Shown: positions 22,754 through 32,968, numbered from the stretch's first letter. The stretch: DNA of 64,000 nucleotides from Mesostigma viride (GCA_009746045.1 RPFO01000024.1:5001-69000), one strand, 5' to 3'. Notes: generated by a model from the sequence alone, not told the origin. A program made the numbers and translations.

Positions 22754-23929
22754 CTCCTTGGGCACAATGTAGAAGTCCTTGCGGAACTCTGGGTACTTGA
22801 CCTTGGCGTGGTCCACCATCACCATCTTGTCCGCCTTGGCCACCTTGGCCACTGCCTCCTCCTCCTCGGGTTCGCCTCCCTCGTCGCTCTCGTACCCCTC
22901 CCCCTCCGACTCCTCACCCGCGTCTACGCGCTGGCCCCGTCGTGACAATGGCGCCTTCTTGCTGCCCCCCGGTACCACCCCAGTAGCTCCCCCGCCACCC
23001 TCAGCTTCCTTTTTCACCGCCACGGTGGCCCCGTTGGCGCCCCCCGCGGCCTGGGACACGGCGGGTCCAGTGGGTGCGGATGATGCGGGAGCGCTCGCGG
23101 CCGGGGGGGCAGTGGAGGCAGCCCCGTTGGTGGCCCCACTCGCCCCGCTGGTCGCCTCGAGCCGCTTCACCTCCGGCAGCACCTGCGCCGCCATGAACGC
23201 GTCCAGCGGGTCCTCCTCGTCCTCGCCAGATGGTGGCGGCGGCTTCTTGCTCGCGTCATCCTCCTCGCTGTCGCTGCTGAGGAAGCCGATGCCGCGCCCA
23301 CGGCCATGCGCACGGCCGCGACCAGTCATCACGTTATCGTCGTCATCGTCGTCACTGACGGCCATGAGGGCCTTCCCTACCCGCTGCCCTGGCTTGCTCG
23401 CGGCCGGCTTGGCCTCGATCTCGCCCTCCTCCTTCTTCTCGTCCTTGACAGCTACAGGTGGAGTCGCCTGCTCCTGCATTTTCTTGAGCTGCTCTTGCCA
23501 CTGCAGAGCGCGCCGGCGCTTCTTCTCCGCTGCCTCTGCCGCCTTTGCACTCTCTGCTTCCACCTTCGCGCCCTCAACCTTCACCGCGGCCTCCTCGGTC
23601 TTCACCTTGGCACTGCTGGCTACCGCCTCTCGTGCTTGACGGAGTTCCTTCTCAGCGGCACTTTCCGTCTCGTTTTCCTCCTTGCTAGATTTTGAACGGC
23701 GGCTGTCGTCCTTTGTCTTTTCTTTGTCGTGACTCCTGCGTTTGGGGCTATCCTGGTCATCCCCTGAATTGTCCCCGTGCTTCCGCCTCCGCTCTTTGTC
23801 CCCATGCTTACTAGAATGTTTACTTCTTGCGCGCCGCCTGTCCTCCTCATCAGAGCTATCGCCCCTAGTTCGTTTCCGGTACTGTCGATTACTTCTAGAC
23901 CTGCGGTCATCGTCATCTGAAGAGGACAT
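22754..23929 (-). CDS. PRP5: PRP5/DDX46-like spliceosomal DEAD-box RNA helicase, exon 1 (start; whole-gene note)
   Basis: The first 392 residues of an inferred protein of about 1078 residues spread over seven exons (this one to 5562). Prp5/DDX46 is the ATPase that lets U2 snRNP bind the intron branch site when the prespliceosome forms in the nucleus. This exon is the N-terminal regulatory region. It is rich in Arg, Ser, Asp and Lys (MSSSDDDDRRSRSNRQYRKR at the start), has Lys/Glu-rich coiled-coil-like segments around residues 85-175, and an Ala/Pro-rich stretch. It ends PEFRKDFYIVPKE, the conserved segment just before the helicase core, at a GTGAGC donor. The ATG at 23927-23929 is the first in frame. 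Exon-exon joins 1-6 are all phase 0. The gene spans about 18 kb because of repeat-filled introns. Confidence 0.93.
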
Positions 23930-24933
23930 GATGAAAACACATGCACGTCACTTATCCCGCCTCTCGTGCACTTATAAACCTCGTGCCAAAGTTAACCAAA
24001 TTCTATGGACCAGCCAGTGCGCATTCTCTGCAGGCGGTAATTTCTCGAGTTTCCGATTTGCTAGAAACGCGGCCGATCGGTTACCCAACAGCCAGCACCA
24101 ATGAAATGAAGTAGTCTAATTACAAGGCGGTTGCCATCATTTATTAGTGAAGGCCGTCATTTATTAGTGAAGGCTGTATGCCTATATCTGCGCTCGCCAT
24201 TCCTTCGGGTGTTCGCAATGCAATTGTGGTGGAATGTTTCTGCTTGCTGCGCCCAATTTGTCCGTATCACGCTTCCGTAATTTATCCGAGTACTCATTCA
24301 GAAGGCGTGGGTATGCATGTTCACATCAGCTCCTATCTACAGTGCTGTAAGCGGAACCACCCACACATACAAATTCAACGCATCGAGAAACGGTTTTACT
24401 GTACTGTACAAGAAGCGAGTCCAAAGCCCGCGGAAAGCTGCGCCAAGCTGGCACCCAGAGCCAACCAGCCTGGGGGACGGGGCAGCGCATCGATTGGCAT
24501 GAGTGGCATCGTGCGGAAATGCAACGTATGTCATACGTACGTATGCGCTGCCAGCTAGGTTAAGCTGGTTATGAAGCCCGTAAGGCAGCCACTGTTGTAA
24601 CGTGCCTCAACATATCATTGCATTAGCCCCATAGGATTGGGTATCATTTTCATTAAAAGTACTTTTGCAAGGTTCAATGGCGGCAATTTTTCTCCACGGT
24701 TTGTGCCAGGCAGTTTCATGCAGTATGGCCACCGCCAAGTCTCCCATTTCGGCATACCAGGTTGGTAAAGATGGCTAAACGAGCGCATGAGCCACGATGC
24801 CTCGAGGAACCACCCGATGGCGGCCATTGCTGTGCAGATGCTTCTCTGGATCTTTCGATGCTTGGTTTCTATAAGGATTGCAAATTTTGTTACTCACCTG
24901 CGTGAATTTGTATGAGGCAACGACAACGATACC
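23930..24933. promoter_or_regulatory. Divergent intergenic region between helicase and UPF0426-like gene
   Basis: About 1 kb between two divergent starts, so it probably carries both promoters. It contains a direct duplication of catttattagtgaaggc (about 24138-24178) and a palindrome catacgtacgtatg near 24532-24545. No ORF is convincing. The promoter role is inferred from gene orientation only. Confidence 0.45.
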
Positions 24934-25302
24934 ATGGATAATAATTCCGTTTGGATGGCCTTGTTTTCATCACGATTGCAGGGCCGGCGGGATATGAAGC
25001 CATTTTCGCCATTTAAATCGCGCGTATCTTCCCGTCATATGCAATTTAGAGATCGCCGCGTTCCCCGACGGGTTCAAGCAAGCTGCCTATTCGACGATGA
25101 ACCAGTTATCAGGGACGCTCTTAAAGAGCCGATTGCGTTTGCTGGAGGCGTACTGGCTGGTTTGCTGAAGCTTAACCTAGACGAGGATCCCTTGCGGGAG
25201 TGGATTGACACAACAACAAAGAAGGCGGGCGTTGCTGAGGAGCTACAAGCAAAGGACGCACAGGATGACGACGACGGGCCCGTAGATATCACCATCGACT
25301 GA
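24934..25302 (+). CDS. UPF0426-like, probably chloroplast-targeted protein
   Basis: 122 residues. The first 45 or so are basic and Ser/Arg-rich with almost no acidic residues and end RRVQASC, the look of a chloroplast transit peptide. The mature part has DEPVIRDALKEPIAFAGGVL, then AGLLKLNLDEDPLREWI, followed by an acidic tail ending DITID. This pattern (ALKEPxAFxGG, AGLLxLxLxEDPLxEW) matches the UPF0426 family known from plants and green algae, function unknown. The ATG at 24934 is used because it is the first in frame; a start a few codons later (MALFSSRLQGR) is also possible. Confidence 0.75.
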   Translation: MDNNSVWMALFSSRLQGRRDMKPFSPFKSRVSSRHMQFRDRRVPRRVQASCLFDDEPVIRDALKEPIAFAGGVLAGLLKLNLDEDPLREWIDTTTKKAGVAEELQAKDAQDDDDGPVDITID

Positions 25303-25799
25303 TCAGCTATCATGGGGCTTCGTCTACAGAGTTATCACCGTGGTCCTTCCTGCAGCATGTGATCCTCCAGCCTTTCTTGTTCACTTCACTGCCGGCTGTG
25401 CTGCCACAGGCTACCTGTAGGTGCTGCTGAAATTAGAAAAGTGCAAGGTTGCTTTGGCAAGCGCATGGCCTAGGAGACATCAGCTCAACCGTTAAATTGT
25501 CAAGCGCATGGCCAAGGAGACAATCAGCGCAACCGTTAAATCGTGAGGACCTTAACTACAGGAAGCTAGCTATCCATCATCCATGCCATCTATCCTTCAG
25601 TTCAATGGAGGTGAGACCGATATGAGGATGGCTGATGCTTAGATGGGGTCTTGAAGACCAATCAGTGCCAGGAACAAAAGTTAACAAAGTTGCATGTACA
25701 TCAGTGCTGCATGTAAATATCTTTGTGCGAGTACAGCCGTGTTCAAAGGAATAGCACCACCTGTGTTTACATGTGTACATGAAGAGTGACGTCGGATTA
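25303..25799 (+). other. 3' flank with imperfect ~50-bp tandem duplication
   Basis: No gene recognised. At about 25456-25545 a segment beginning caagcgcatggcc and running through gctcaaccgttaaat occurs twice with small differences. Confidence 0.5.
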
Positions 25800-26235
25800 A
25801 AATATGTGAATTAAATTATAACACGACTCTGTTGGGAGATCATGTGGCACGTATTCCTTGTTGGATGGATGGAGGTGGGCGGAGCCGCGAAACCTAACTA
25901 AGCTAACTCTAAGCTAATCTAGAAAATCCTAACTACTCTACTCAGCAGAGCGCCCCTTCCTCCTGGTGGGGGGGGGCTTGCCCACAGGGGCTGGCGCGTG
26001 TGAGCCTGCATGGACAATTGTCTGCCACCTCTTCTTGTTCTGCATAGCAGTCCAAGCGTGAGAGAGGGAGGAAATGCGGTGTTCGAACTTAGCTGGGACC
26101 ACTAGGTCGGCCGGCAACTGCTGTGTATAGTTCATGGCAAATTTACCCATCTTACTAGGATCGATGGGCCCCCAGCGGCTTGGCCAGCCACGGCGGCATA
26201 TTTTGACCTGGCCTGGCCCCAAGGACATCCCCAAA
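25800..26235 (-). mobile_element. Non-LTR retrotransposon 3' end (minus strand)
   Basis: On the minus strand a frame ending at 25938 carries EHRISSLSHAWTAMQNKKRW, then a Pro/Lys/Arg-rich end and a stop. It is followed by a short 3' UTR, gatctcccaacagag and an AT-rich tail at about 25800-25850. The same peptide end and UTR occur on the + strand at 27421-27700, 27701-27905 and 50753-50950. No reverse transcriptase is attached. Confidence 0.7.
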
Positions 26236-26595
26236 AGGGTAGGGAAAATGCCACGAACTACACCCAGATGTTGCTGGCCGACCTACTAGTGGTCCCAGCC
26301 CAGTTTGAACACCGCATCCACTCTCTCGCATCCCAGCCAGGTCGACACCGCCCTTGGTCTGGCGTCCCCAGCGGCTCGGCCAACCAGGGCGGCATATTTT
26401 GACCTGGCCTGGCCCCAAGAACATTCCTAAAAGGGTAGGGAAACATGCCATGACCTATACCCAGATGTTGCTGGCCGACCTAGTGGTCCCAGCCCAGTTT
26501 GAATACCGCATCCCCTCTCTGTGGTGAGCTGGACATGTCGGCTGTCCGCCTCCCCCGCGCGCGGGAGAAGGCTGGCCCGGCACCCGTGCTCCTCA
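26236..26595. repeat. Mosaic of LINE-derived duplicated segments
   Basis: Two direct copies of a segment beginning acccagatgttgctggccga and ending about 70 bp later in the accgcatcc region (about 26262-26335 and 26459-26520). Each is preceded by a related ggcggcatattttgacctgg segment. A + frame here reads NYTQMLLADLL, matching NYTQQLPADL of the adjacent minus-strand LINE end, so two copies lie head to head. Confidence 0.55.
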
Positions 26596-27148
26596 CCTTT
26601 AATTAAGTACATGGCGGACAAGCTGTCGTTCCTTAAATGCCGCAAGAAGCTCTCGGAGACTCGCTTCACGCTGGACGACGACTTGACCCTGGCCCAGCAA
26701 CAGCGGCGACGCGAGCTATGGCCGACCTACCTTCAGCTCCGGCAGAGCGCACGGGGGAAGCCGGTATACTGGAGGGGGGCGGTCATCCACGTTGACCACA
26801 AGCCCTGGCAGCCCCCTCCTGCAACCTCAGACGTTAGGAATATATACCAGTAGTGTAGATTAGTCAGGCTTAGCCTAGCATGTGGCCCACGCGCATGTGC
26901 GCCCCTAATGGCCCCCATGGATGCTGCCTTCAGCATTTAGCCAAGCCATGTCTATAACGGGACCTCCCGTGGATGTTGCATTAAGAATTTAGCCATGCTA
27001 TGCCTGGTGCACCTAGAGCAGGGGTAGCTTACATTCCCACCCTTGCATGAAGTAGCCTAGAATGTATTAAAAGCCATATGCCCCTTCTCAGGGATATGTG
27101 CTACATTGACTCCCAACGGAGTGATGTTGATAATTAATTAATTAATGC
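26596..27148 (+). mobile_element. LINE fragment with ORF1-like C-terminus, hairpin and (AATT)n tail
   Basis: A + frame (ending 26853) reads LSFLKCRKKLSETRFTLDDD, then LTLAQQQRRRELWPTYLQLR and KPVYWRGAVIHV. It resembles the C-terminal part of ORF1 proteins of L1-like elements in algae and is homologous to the better preserved frame on the minus strand at 45482-45781. The stop is followed directly by a UTR ending in a CTCCcaacGGAG hairpin and taattaattaatta (27103-27147). No ORF2 lies between, so the copy looks like an ORF1-only derivative. Confidence 0.65.
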
Positions 27149-27420
27149 CTATGCAGAGAGATGCTCTCTGTTGAGAAGCCATGCCCTAGCTCTTGTATAG
27201 CCATGATGATCTTTCTCCCCCGTGCCGGGATCCCCTTAGTTGGGTTGAACCCGAGACAGCATGGTGGTGCCGGTGCCCTTGAGGCACCTAGAGCAAGTGT
27301 TGCTTACATTCCACTCTTGCAGGAAGTAGCCCAGAATGTATTAAAAGCCGTATGCCCCTTCTCCGGGATATGTGCTACATGTACTCCCAACGGAGTTATG
27401 TTTCTAATTAATTAATTAAT
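27149..27420 (+). mobile_element. LINE 3' UTR copy with hairpin and (AATT)n tail
   Basis: Repeats the UTR of the preceding element (gcacctagagca, agaatgtattaaaagcc, gggatatgtgctacatg) and again ends in an actcccaacggagt hairpin and taattaattaattaat (27361-27420). It lacks coding sequence and sits directly behind its relative, as if inserted into that element's tail. Confidence 0.7.
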
Positions 27421-27905
27421 CCCCTCTCTCTCCCTTCTTTGGACTGCCATGCAGGACAAGAAGCGGTGGCAGAAGATTGTCAAGGCTCACACGCCAGCCC
27501 CTGCTGTGGGCAAGCCGCCTCCCCCCAAGAGGAGGAGCCGTTTTGATGAGTAGCGTAGATAGGCTTTTCTAGACTAGATAGCTCAGAGTTAGGTTAGTTC
27601 GATTACGCGACTTCCTCCACTCCACCCATCCATCCTGGAATATGTGCTACATGATCTACCAACGGAGGCATGTTATAATTTAATTTAATTTAATTTAATC
27701 CACTCTCTCTCCCTTCTTTGGACTGCCATGCAGAACAAGACGCGGTGGCAGAAGATTGTCAAGGCTCACACGCCAGCCCCTGTGGGCAAGCCACCTACCC
27801 CCAAGCGGAGGAGGCGTTTTGATTAGTAGTGTAGTTAGGATTTTCTAGACTAGATAGCTTAGAGCTAGGTTCGGTCGATTACGCGGCTTCCTCCACTCCA
27901 CCATC
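27421..27905 (+). mobile_element. Two tandem LINE 3'-terminal units
   Basis: Two units (27421-27700 and 27701-27905) that start with nearly the same cactctctctcccttctttg stretch. Each encodes a peptide beginning TAMQ(D/N)K(K/T)RWQKIVKAH and ending in a Pro/Lys/Arg-rich tail with RFD(E). The first ends with a hairpin and (TTTAA)n tail at 27644-27700; the second runs into unrelated sequence. The shared start suggests insertion of one copy into another. Confidence 0.7.
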
Positions 27906-28106
27906 CATGGGGGTCCCATTATTATGCCATATGTGAGCATGGCATAACAAGGAGCGTGGGCAAGTTATCTGATCATAGCCAGGACGTAGCATGGCTGTAC
28001 GTACAAGGACTAAGCTAAGGCTAAGGCTGGTTGTGTACCGTGCGTTAGCGGTGCACGTGACTAGGTATGGTGGCACAGCTAGGCAAACATTCTAAGCATG
28101 GCTGCC
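27906..28106. other. Short unassigned spacer before the Copia element
   Basis: About 200 bp with no gene. It contains near-repeats of ctaaggctaaggctgg. It is the left flank of the Copia insertion and was originally joined to sequence now at 45434 onward. Confidence 0.5.
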
Positions 28107-28111
28107 ATAGC

Positions 28112-28807
28112 AGTTAACGCCAAGCGCATTGGCGTGATCCTGATTCGGCATTTCTCTGCGATTCCAGCGGCACCGGAACGAGTTCATTCCGACAAGTATC
28201 AAGAAAGTTATGGCGTTCCGACTTCCCGGTCGCGCGCGAGCGCGAGCCGGCTGTTCTTCTAAGTCGGACGTGAATATTTGCCGACGACATATGGGGTCGA
28301 CAGTAATTCCTGGGCTGACAGGAATTAGGTGCTGTACCTACGACGGTATTGGATTAATACGTCGTACGCAGGAAATAGGAACCTTAAACTGTGGTCTGTT
28401 GGTACCGCAGGCCTAGTCCTGGACTTCTAGGTGCAGATGCAATAATCACTGTGGTGACTGTACTCTGTGGTCACTGTGCCTGTATGGCAGACCTACTGTA
28501 TAGGAACTGGGCGCTGTACAGGTAGTGAATACTGTACCGGGGTGTTATTACTGAGCATACCTCTAGGCTGCTCAGGACTAGCAAGCACAGTGCACAAGTA
28601 TATAAACAATAGGCCAGTGCCATTTGGGCATCTCTTGCGAGCCCGCCTCACGTGTTGTGCCTTGACTTGGCAAGCGCGTGTACAAGCCTCAAGTGTGTGA
28701 GCGCTGTAACATTATCCAATTTTAACAAAGCTCCGTTTCCAACCATATTCACACATTGCTGCATTGCAACCATATCCTTCACATTGCGTTTGCTAGGAAC
28801 GTTAACT
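28112..28807 (+). repeat. Copia 5' LTR
   Basis: 696 bp with 8-bp inverted ends AGTTAACG/CGTTAACT, matching the 3' LTR at 44729-45428. Notable differences are ggcagacc/ggaagacc, ggggtg/gggagtg and ctctaggctg/ctcttaggttg. A tata box-like aagtatataaacaatagg lies near 28596-28613, about 200 bp before the LTR end. Confidence 0.95.
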
Positions 28808-28847
28808 CAAATTACAACCAGTCTCAGCGGAACGGCCAGGAGGGTCG

Positions 28848-29830
28848 TTGCCGGTTGCGGTGTGCAGCGTTGACGACGCGAGGAGCTCGTCCGGTGGTGA
28901 ATGGTGCAGGAAGAACAACGGCAGCAGGATTTCCGTTTTCGGCAGTCTGCTGGGGGTTCAATTTCGCCTGAATTGCGTCGTGTCGTTCGGGATCTATCTT
29001 TATTGCTTGCAGATCGTCTGCCTGCATGTTAATCGCAGCTTCGTGCAATTCGTCGACGACCAGGTCGAAGATTGGGAGCGAATTCTGCGGCACGTACAAA
29101 CCATCGTCATTCCGGAGTACCGGAGCATCGACGACATCGAGCAGGAGCTTCACGGTTTGGTCGGCATCCAGACGGTGATTACAGCAGTAGCTGAGCGAGT
29201 GCGTGCGGAGTTGGCGGCAAGGCGAGGCGAGATTGCGGAGGCAGCTGGTGCAGTGCGACACGAGTTTGTACCGACAGCAGCGGGTGCGGGTGTACCACGT
29301 ACTTTCGCAGGCGTCATCGGCGACGAGGGTGTTGCAGCGGGGCCAGTTAGGCGTGAACGACGCGGAGCGCGGAGCACTACAGGCGGCTTGCAGAGGTCGG
29401 GGCGACAGCGGAAGCCATCACCGGAGGACAGCGCGCGGCAAGAGTCGGCAGGTTTCCGGAGCGAGCAAGGGTTCCTTTTCAGGAACTGCCCCAACCCCTT
29501 CGCGTTCGTGTGACGCGTTGGGAAGAGTTTGCACCTCTTGGGTACGATAGTGACCTTGAGGTGGGAGCAGGGGGCGTCGCTGGGCTAGGCGACGAGGCAC
29601 TGGGCGACCACGAGGTGCCAAGATACAATCCGCGGGGTGCCAACGACGGGTTGTCACCTGCGGTCTACTATACCAACGGTGACGATTCAGTCATCGCGGG
29701 CCGACAGCGGGTCGACGACGGCGCAGCGGGGAGCAGGGTGCCAGAGCTGATTGTGGTGAGCGACAGCGACAGCGACAGCGACAAGGAGAACCAGGACGCG
29801 CCTGGGGCCAGCTGTGGTGGTCTTGCCTGA
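28848..29830 (+). CDS. Possible accessory ORFs upstream of Copia gag
   Basis: Two overlapping + frames (28848-29513 and 29510-29830) lie between the LTR and gag. The first has an acidic helical section around VEDWERILRHVQTIVIPEYR; the second ends with a Ser-Asp repeat (SDSDSDSDKEN). Neither has a clear ATG or a known domain. They may be a captured ORF, a decayed gag extension or simply a long leader. The minus strand is also open over part of it, so coding is uncertain. Confidence 0.3.
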
Positions 29831-29932
29831 GTGGTAACACTTGGCACTTTCCTTTCTTGTTCAGTAGCTTATATTGCTTTAATTGCTGCTTGGCCACTTG
29901 GCTGGCTGTAGCAGATCTGAACAGAGGCCATC

Positions 29933-31123
29933 ATGGATGATGGAGCTACTATCAACCAACAAGCGGGCTTTATGGGCTTCGCGCGGCGCGGCGCTGGGAT
30001 GGATGGACGAGATGGACGCGATGGACGCGGTGGACGCGATGGACGCGGGGACGGCCAGGCGCTGGGAGACCAGGCTGCGGGGCCAGATGATCAGAGCCAA
30101 GGATCGCAGGGCGGTCAGAACGCGCCAGCCGCAGATCAAGCGGCACCTAAGCGACCGACCGTGGCTGAAGGGTACGCGGTGCTAGGCCAGTTTCAGTCCA
30201 TCAAGGACAATTGGCAGCCCCGGGATGCTGAGAGGATGTTAGAGGACATGAACTTGTTCACGGAGATATACACCGGTGACAAGCTTCGCATCCTGGCGTC
30301 TAGTGCCTACATAAGGCAGTCGGCAAGGCGGCTGTTCAAGTTTGTTCGGGAGCGGCACGCGGCGGGGGACACCTGGGCGGCGTTTATGACGCGACTCAGG
30401 TCGTTCCTGAGTGACAAGAGGACCATAGATGGGTCCCACCTGAAGCAAGAATACCTGGACTACAAGCCCATCAAGGGGCAGCTAGTGGTCCACGCCTTTG
30501 AAGACTTCGTCAAGCTGAGGGAGGACGCCATGGCCAAGGGCTTCTTCGTCGCAGATCGGATGGCCATGGGCGACTTTCTCAAGTCGCTGCAGCTGGATCC
30601 GGTCACCATGGATAATGTGACCATCCACATGCGACAGGTCCATGGCTGGGCAGCCATGACGGACCAGTTGTATGAGTGTTTCAGCGGCAAGTACGTGGGT
30701 GGTAAGCGCCCTCGTCAGGGTGATGAGGAGGCCACTGAACCCACGGTTAAGTCCATGAGGGGATCGGGCCACGGGGGCCCAGCGCCCTCGAGAGGGCCTG
30801 AGACCTCTTCAAGGGGTCGAGGAAGGTCCAGGAGGGGGCGTGACAGAAGGGCTGGACGGGGGACCCCGCCGAAGTCGGGACATCCACAGTCCCAGTTTGA
30901 CTTCAAGAGGGTGGGTGGTCCTCCCAAGGCTGGGCCCAGCAGTGGGACCTCACGGGACATCAGTCAGGTGGAATGTTATTTCTGCCAGGGGAAGGGTCAC
31001 TTCAGGAATGAGTGTCCCTCGTACCTGAGGCAGGAAGGTCAGAGCAAGCCAGCTCAGGGTGGCAGCAAGGACAAGGCTGGTCCATCCCAGGATAAGGGCA
31101 AGGGCAAGGCTGCTGATCATTGA
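29933..31123 (+). CDS. gag: Copia Gag polyprotein
   Basis: 396 residues starting at an ATG. A Gly/Arg/Asp-rich repeat (RDGRDGRGGRDGRGDG) occupies about residues 23-45, then a helical capsid-like region (about 75-235), an Arg/Gly-rich basic region, and one CCHC zinc knuckle CYFCQGKGHFRNEC at about 343-356 that binds the genomic RNA. It ends in a Lys/Gly-rich tail before a single UGA (31121-31123). The next ORF continues in the same frame, which suggests Gag-Pol is made by stop-codon readthrough. Confidence 0.88.
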   Translation: MDDGATINQQAGFMGFARRGAGMDGRDGRDGRGGRDGRGDGQALGDQAAGPDDQSQGSQGGQNAPAADQAAPKRPTVAEGYAVLGQFQSIKDNWQPRDAERMLEDMNLFTEIYTGDKLRILASSAYIRQSARRLFKFVRERHAAGDTWAAFMTRLRSFLSDKRTIDGSHLKQEYLDYKPIKGQLVVHAFEDFVKLREDAMAKGFFVADRMAMGDFLKSLQLDPVTMDNVTIHMRQVHGWAAMTDQLYECFSGKYVGGKRPRQGDEEATEPTVKSMRGSGHGGPAPSRGPETSSRGRGRSRRGRDRRAGRGTPPKSGHPQSQFDFKRVGGPPKAGPSSGTSRDISQVECYFCQGKGHFRNECPSYLRQEGQSKPAQGGSKDKAGPSQDKGKGKAADH

Positions 31124-32968
31124 CTTGAGCCTGCACACATCCCTGAACCCTGGAGGGTGCCCCCAGGGGTGTGTAATGTAGCTGCTAGTGACGGCAGTGA
31201 GGGGCAGCCCCATGCTCTAGTGAAAGAGCCTATTGGACACGATGGGGCAAGCTTGGTTACCACAGAGAGTATGCCAGCTGTAGCTGCAGTGGTTACTCGC
31301 CAACGTGCCCGCCATGGCGGTGCTGAGCCTGAGGTAGGACCTGGTGATGTGGACCCAGGTGGATCTCAGAAGCATTCTGACCGTGCAGGACTGGCACAGG
31401 ATGGTCAGGATGAGGATAGGGCTGGAGACAGTCTGACAGGCACGACCCTGGTGCCTCCTGTACATAAGGGATCTGTACATACCTTGAGTGCTAATAATGA
31501 CAATAAAAGGTTTTCTCTCTTGTATGACATTGCCTCAAGGTTGCATACCATGTTTGGCCATGCAGCTCAGTCTTTGCAAGTTGCTAGACGGCTGGGAGGA
31601 AGTGAGTTGTACTCCATCTGCCAACAGGTTGCTCAAGCTTGCAAGTGCAGGCTAGTTGCTAGAAAGCCCAAGCAGTCTCATGCCAGGACTCCTATTTTGC
31701 AGCCAGGCCATGTGCAGGTAGATATTCAGAGAATCAGGGGTTTGAAGCTGCTGGTGGCAGTGGACAGATATACCAAGTACAAGACCCTAGAGATCCTGCC
31801 TGACATGGAGAAGCCTACATTGATTGCTGCTCTGAAGTTGACAAGGAGCAGGTACCCTGGGTTGGAGTTGTTGCAGTGTGACATTCAGTTTGAGTGCTGT
31901 GAGAACCTGCCAGAGTTTCCAGAGTTGCTGATTACACCCAGGGAGAGCCACGGCCAGCAAGGGGTGGTGGAGAGAGCCATCCAAGAGATCAAGACTGTGC
32001 TGCTGGTGGAGAGGATTCCAAGGACGTCATCTGCCATTGTGACATCTGCATGGCTACGTTCTGTGGAGGATAGGCTGAACCTGAGGACTCCCATGTTCTT
32101 TGGTGACATTGCCATCAATCCTCTTATGCTGCATACCAGGATGCTGCCAGCTGATGCTGAGCAGGCATGGAAGGAGAAGCTAGAGGCCAAGTTCCTCAAG
32201 CTGAGGCAGAAAGACAAGGGCTGGAGTGTCCTAGAACCTAACGTTGGACAACAGGTTGTTGTGTGGAAGGAACCAAGCTTTCCAGGGAAACGTGGCAGCT
32301 GGCATGATGGGGTGGTGACCCGAGTAGAAGCCGCTGGCCATAAGTGCTGGGTGGCCATTGATGGCTCCCAAGCAGTGCACCGTCTGTCCTGGTCAAAGAT
32401 CCGTCCCCGGGGAGGTAATCAAGGAGACCTCTTCCAGGTGCCCGCTGGTGTACAAGGCGGGGGTGACGTGGAGCTTCCTGATCAGGGTGCTACAGCTGTA
32501 TCGAGCCCTCAGGGTGACCCTGGCCCGGCCCCTGGGGTACCTTCACATACGGTGGTTGGGCAAGCAGGCGGACAGGCTGCACCTCCGGAACGGCCCGACA
32601 CCAGGCCTAGGGGTGTGCGTCTATCAGATATTGTACAGGCTTTGCAAAGAGCCAAGAAGGAGCCTAAGGTGTCCAAGCTTGTCCAGTTGGATGAACCTGA
32701 GGTAGCTGCCATGGAGATAGATACCAATGCACAGGTTTCTGTCATGGGACCTCAGCATACAGGAGAACTGCTGGTCGGAGAACCAAGTTGCCCCTGGGTG
32801 TCTGATTTCAGTGGTAGGACGCATCTAAGGGTGTTGGGAGAGGTTACTGCCCCTGTCATGGGTGTGGATGTGACCTTCCTTGTCCTAGAGGACTATGATG
32901 GCCCTGTGATTTTGGGTCAGAATTTTCTGGGCAATCCTGGGATTTCTATCAGAGCCGTACAGCTCTGA
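31124..32968 (+). CDS. pol: Copia Pol part 1: integrase followed by aspartic protease
   Basis: In the same frame as gag, just after its UGA, open for about 614 codons. It contains an integrase zinc-binding region (HTMFGH ... C..CKC, near 31540-31660), the catalytic core with Asp in VDIQRIRG, Asp in LLQCDIQF and Glu in SHGQQGVVERAIQEIK, and a C-terminal segment with GQQVVVWK. Unexpectedly a retropepsin domain follows: EIDTNAQVSVMGPQ, then a beta-rich stretch, and VILGQNFLG. Protease normally precedes integrase in Copia elements, and the active-site Gly of D-T/S-G is Asn here. The frame closes at 32968 and the reverse transcriptase continues in the -1 frame. Confidence 0.85.
   Translation, partial: LEPAHIPEPWRVPPGVCNVAASDGSEGQPHALVKEPIGHDGASLVTTESMPAVAAVVTRQRARHGGAEPEVGPGDVDPGGSQKHSDRAGLAQDGQDEDRAGDSLTGTTLVPPVHKGSVHTLSANNDNKRFSLLYDIASRLHTMFGHAAQSLQVARRLGGSELYSICQQVAQACKCRLVARKPKQSHARTPILQPGHVQVDIQRIRGLKLLVAVDRYTKYKTLEILPDMEKPTLIAALKLTRSRYPGLELLQCDIQFECCENLPEFPELLITPRESHGQQGVVERAIQEIKTVLLVERIPRTSSAIVTSAWLRSVEDRLNLRTPMFFGDIAINPLMLHTRMLPADAEQAWKEKLEAKFLKLRQKDKGWSVLEPNVGQQVVVWKEPSFPGKRGSWHDGVVTRVEAAGHKCWVAIDGSQAVHRLSWSKIRPRGGNQGDLFQVPAGVQGGGDVELPDQGATAVSSPQGDPGPAPGVPSHTVVGQAGGQAAPPERPDTRPRGVRLSDIVQALQRAKKEPKVSKLVQLDEPEVAAMEIDTNAQVSVMGPQHTGELLVGEPSCPWVSDFSGRTHLRVLGEVTAPVMGVDVTFLVLEDYDGPVILGQNFLGNPGISIRAVQL

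Noticed and set aside
22779-23695. Plus-strand ORFs opposite helicase exon 1
   Set aside because: Shadows of the strongly biased Ser/Asp/Ala-rich exon on the minus strand.
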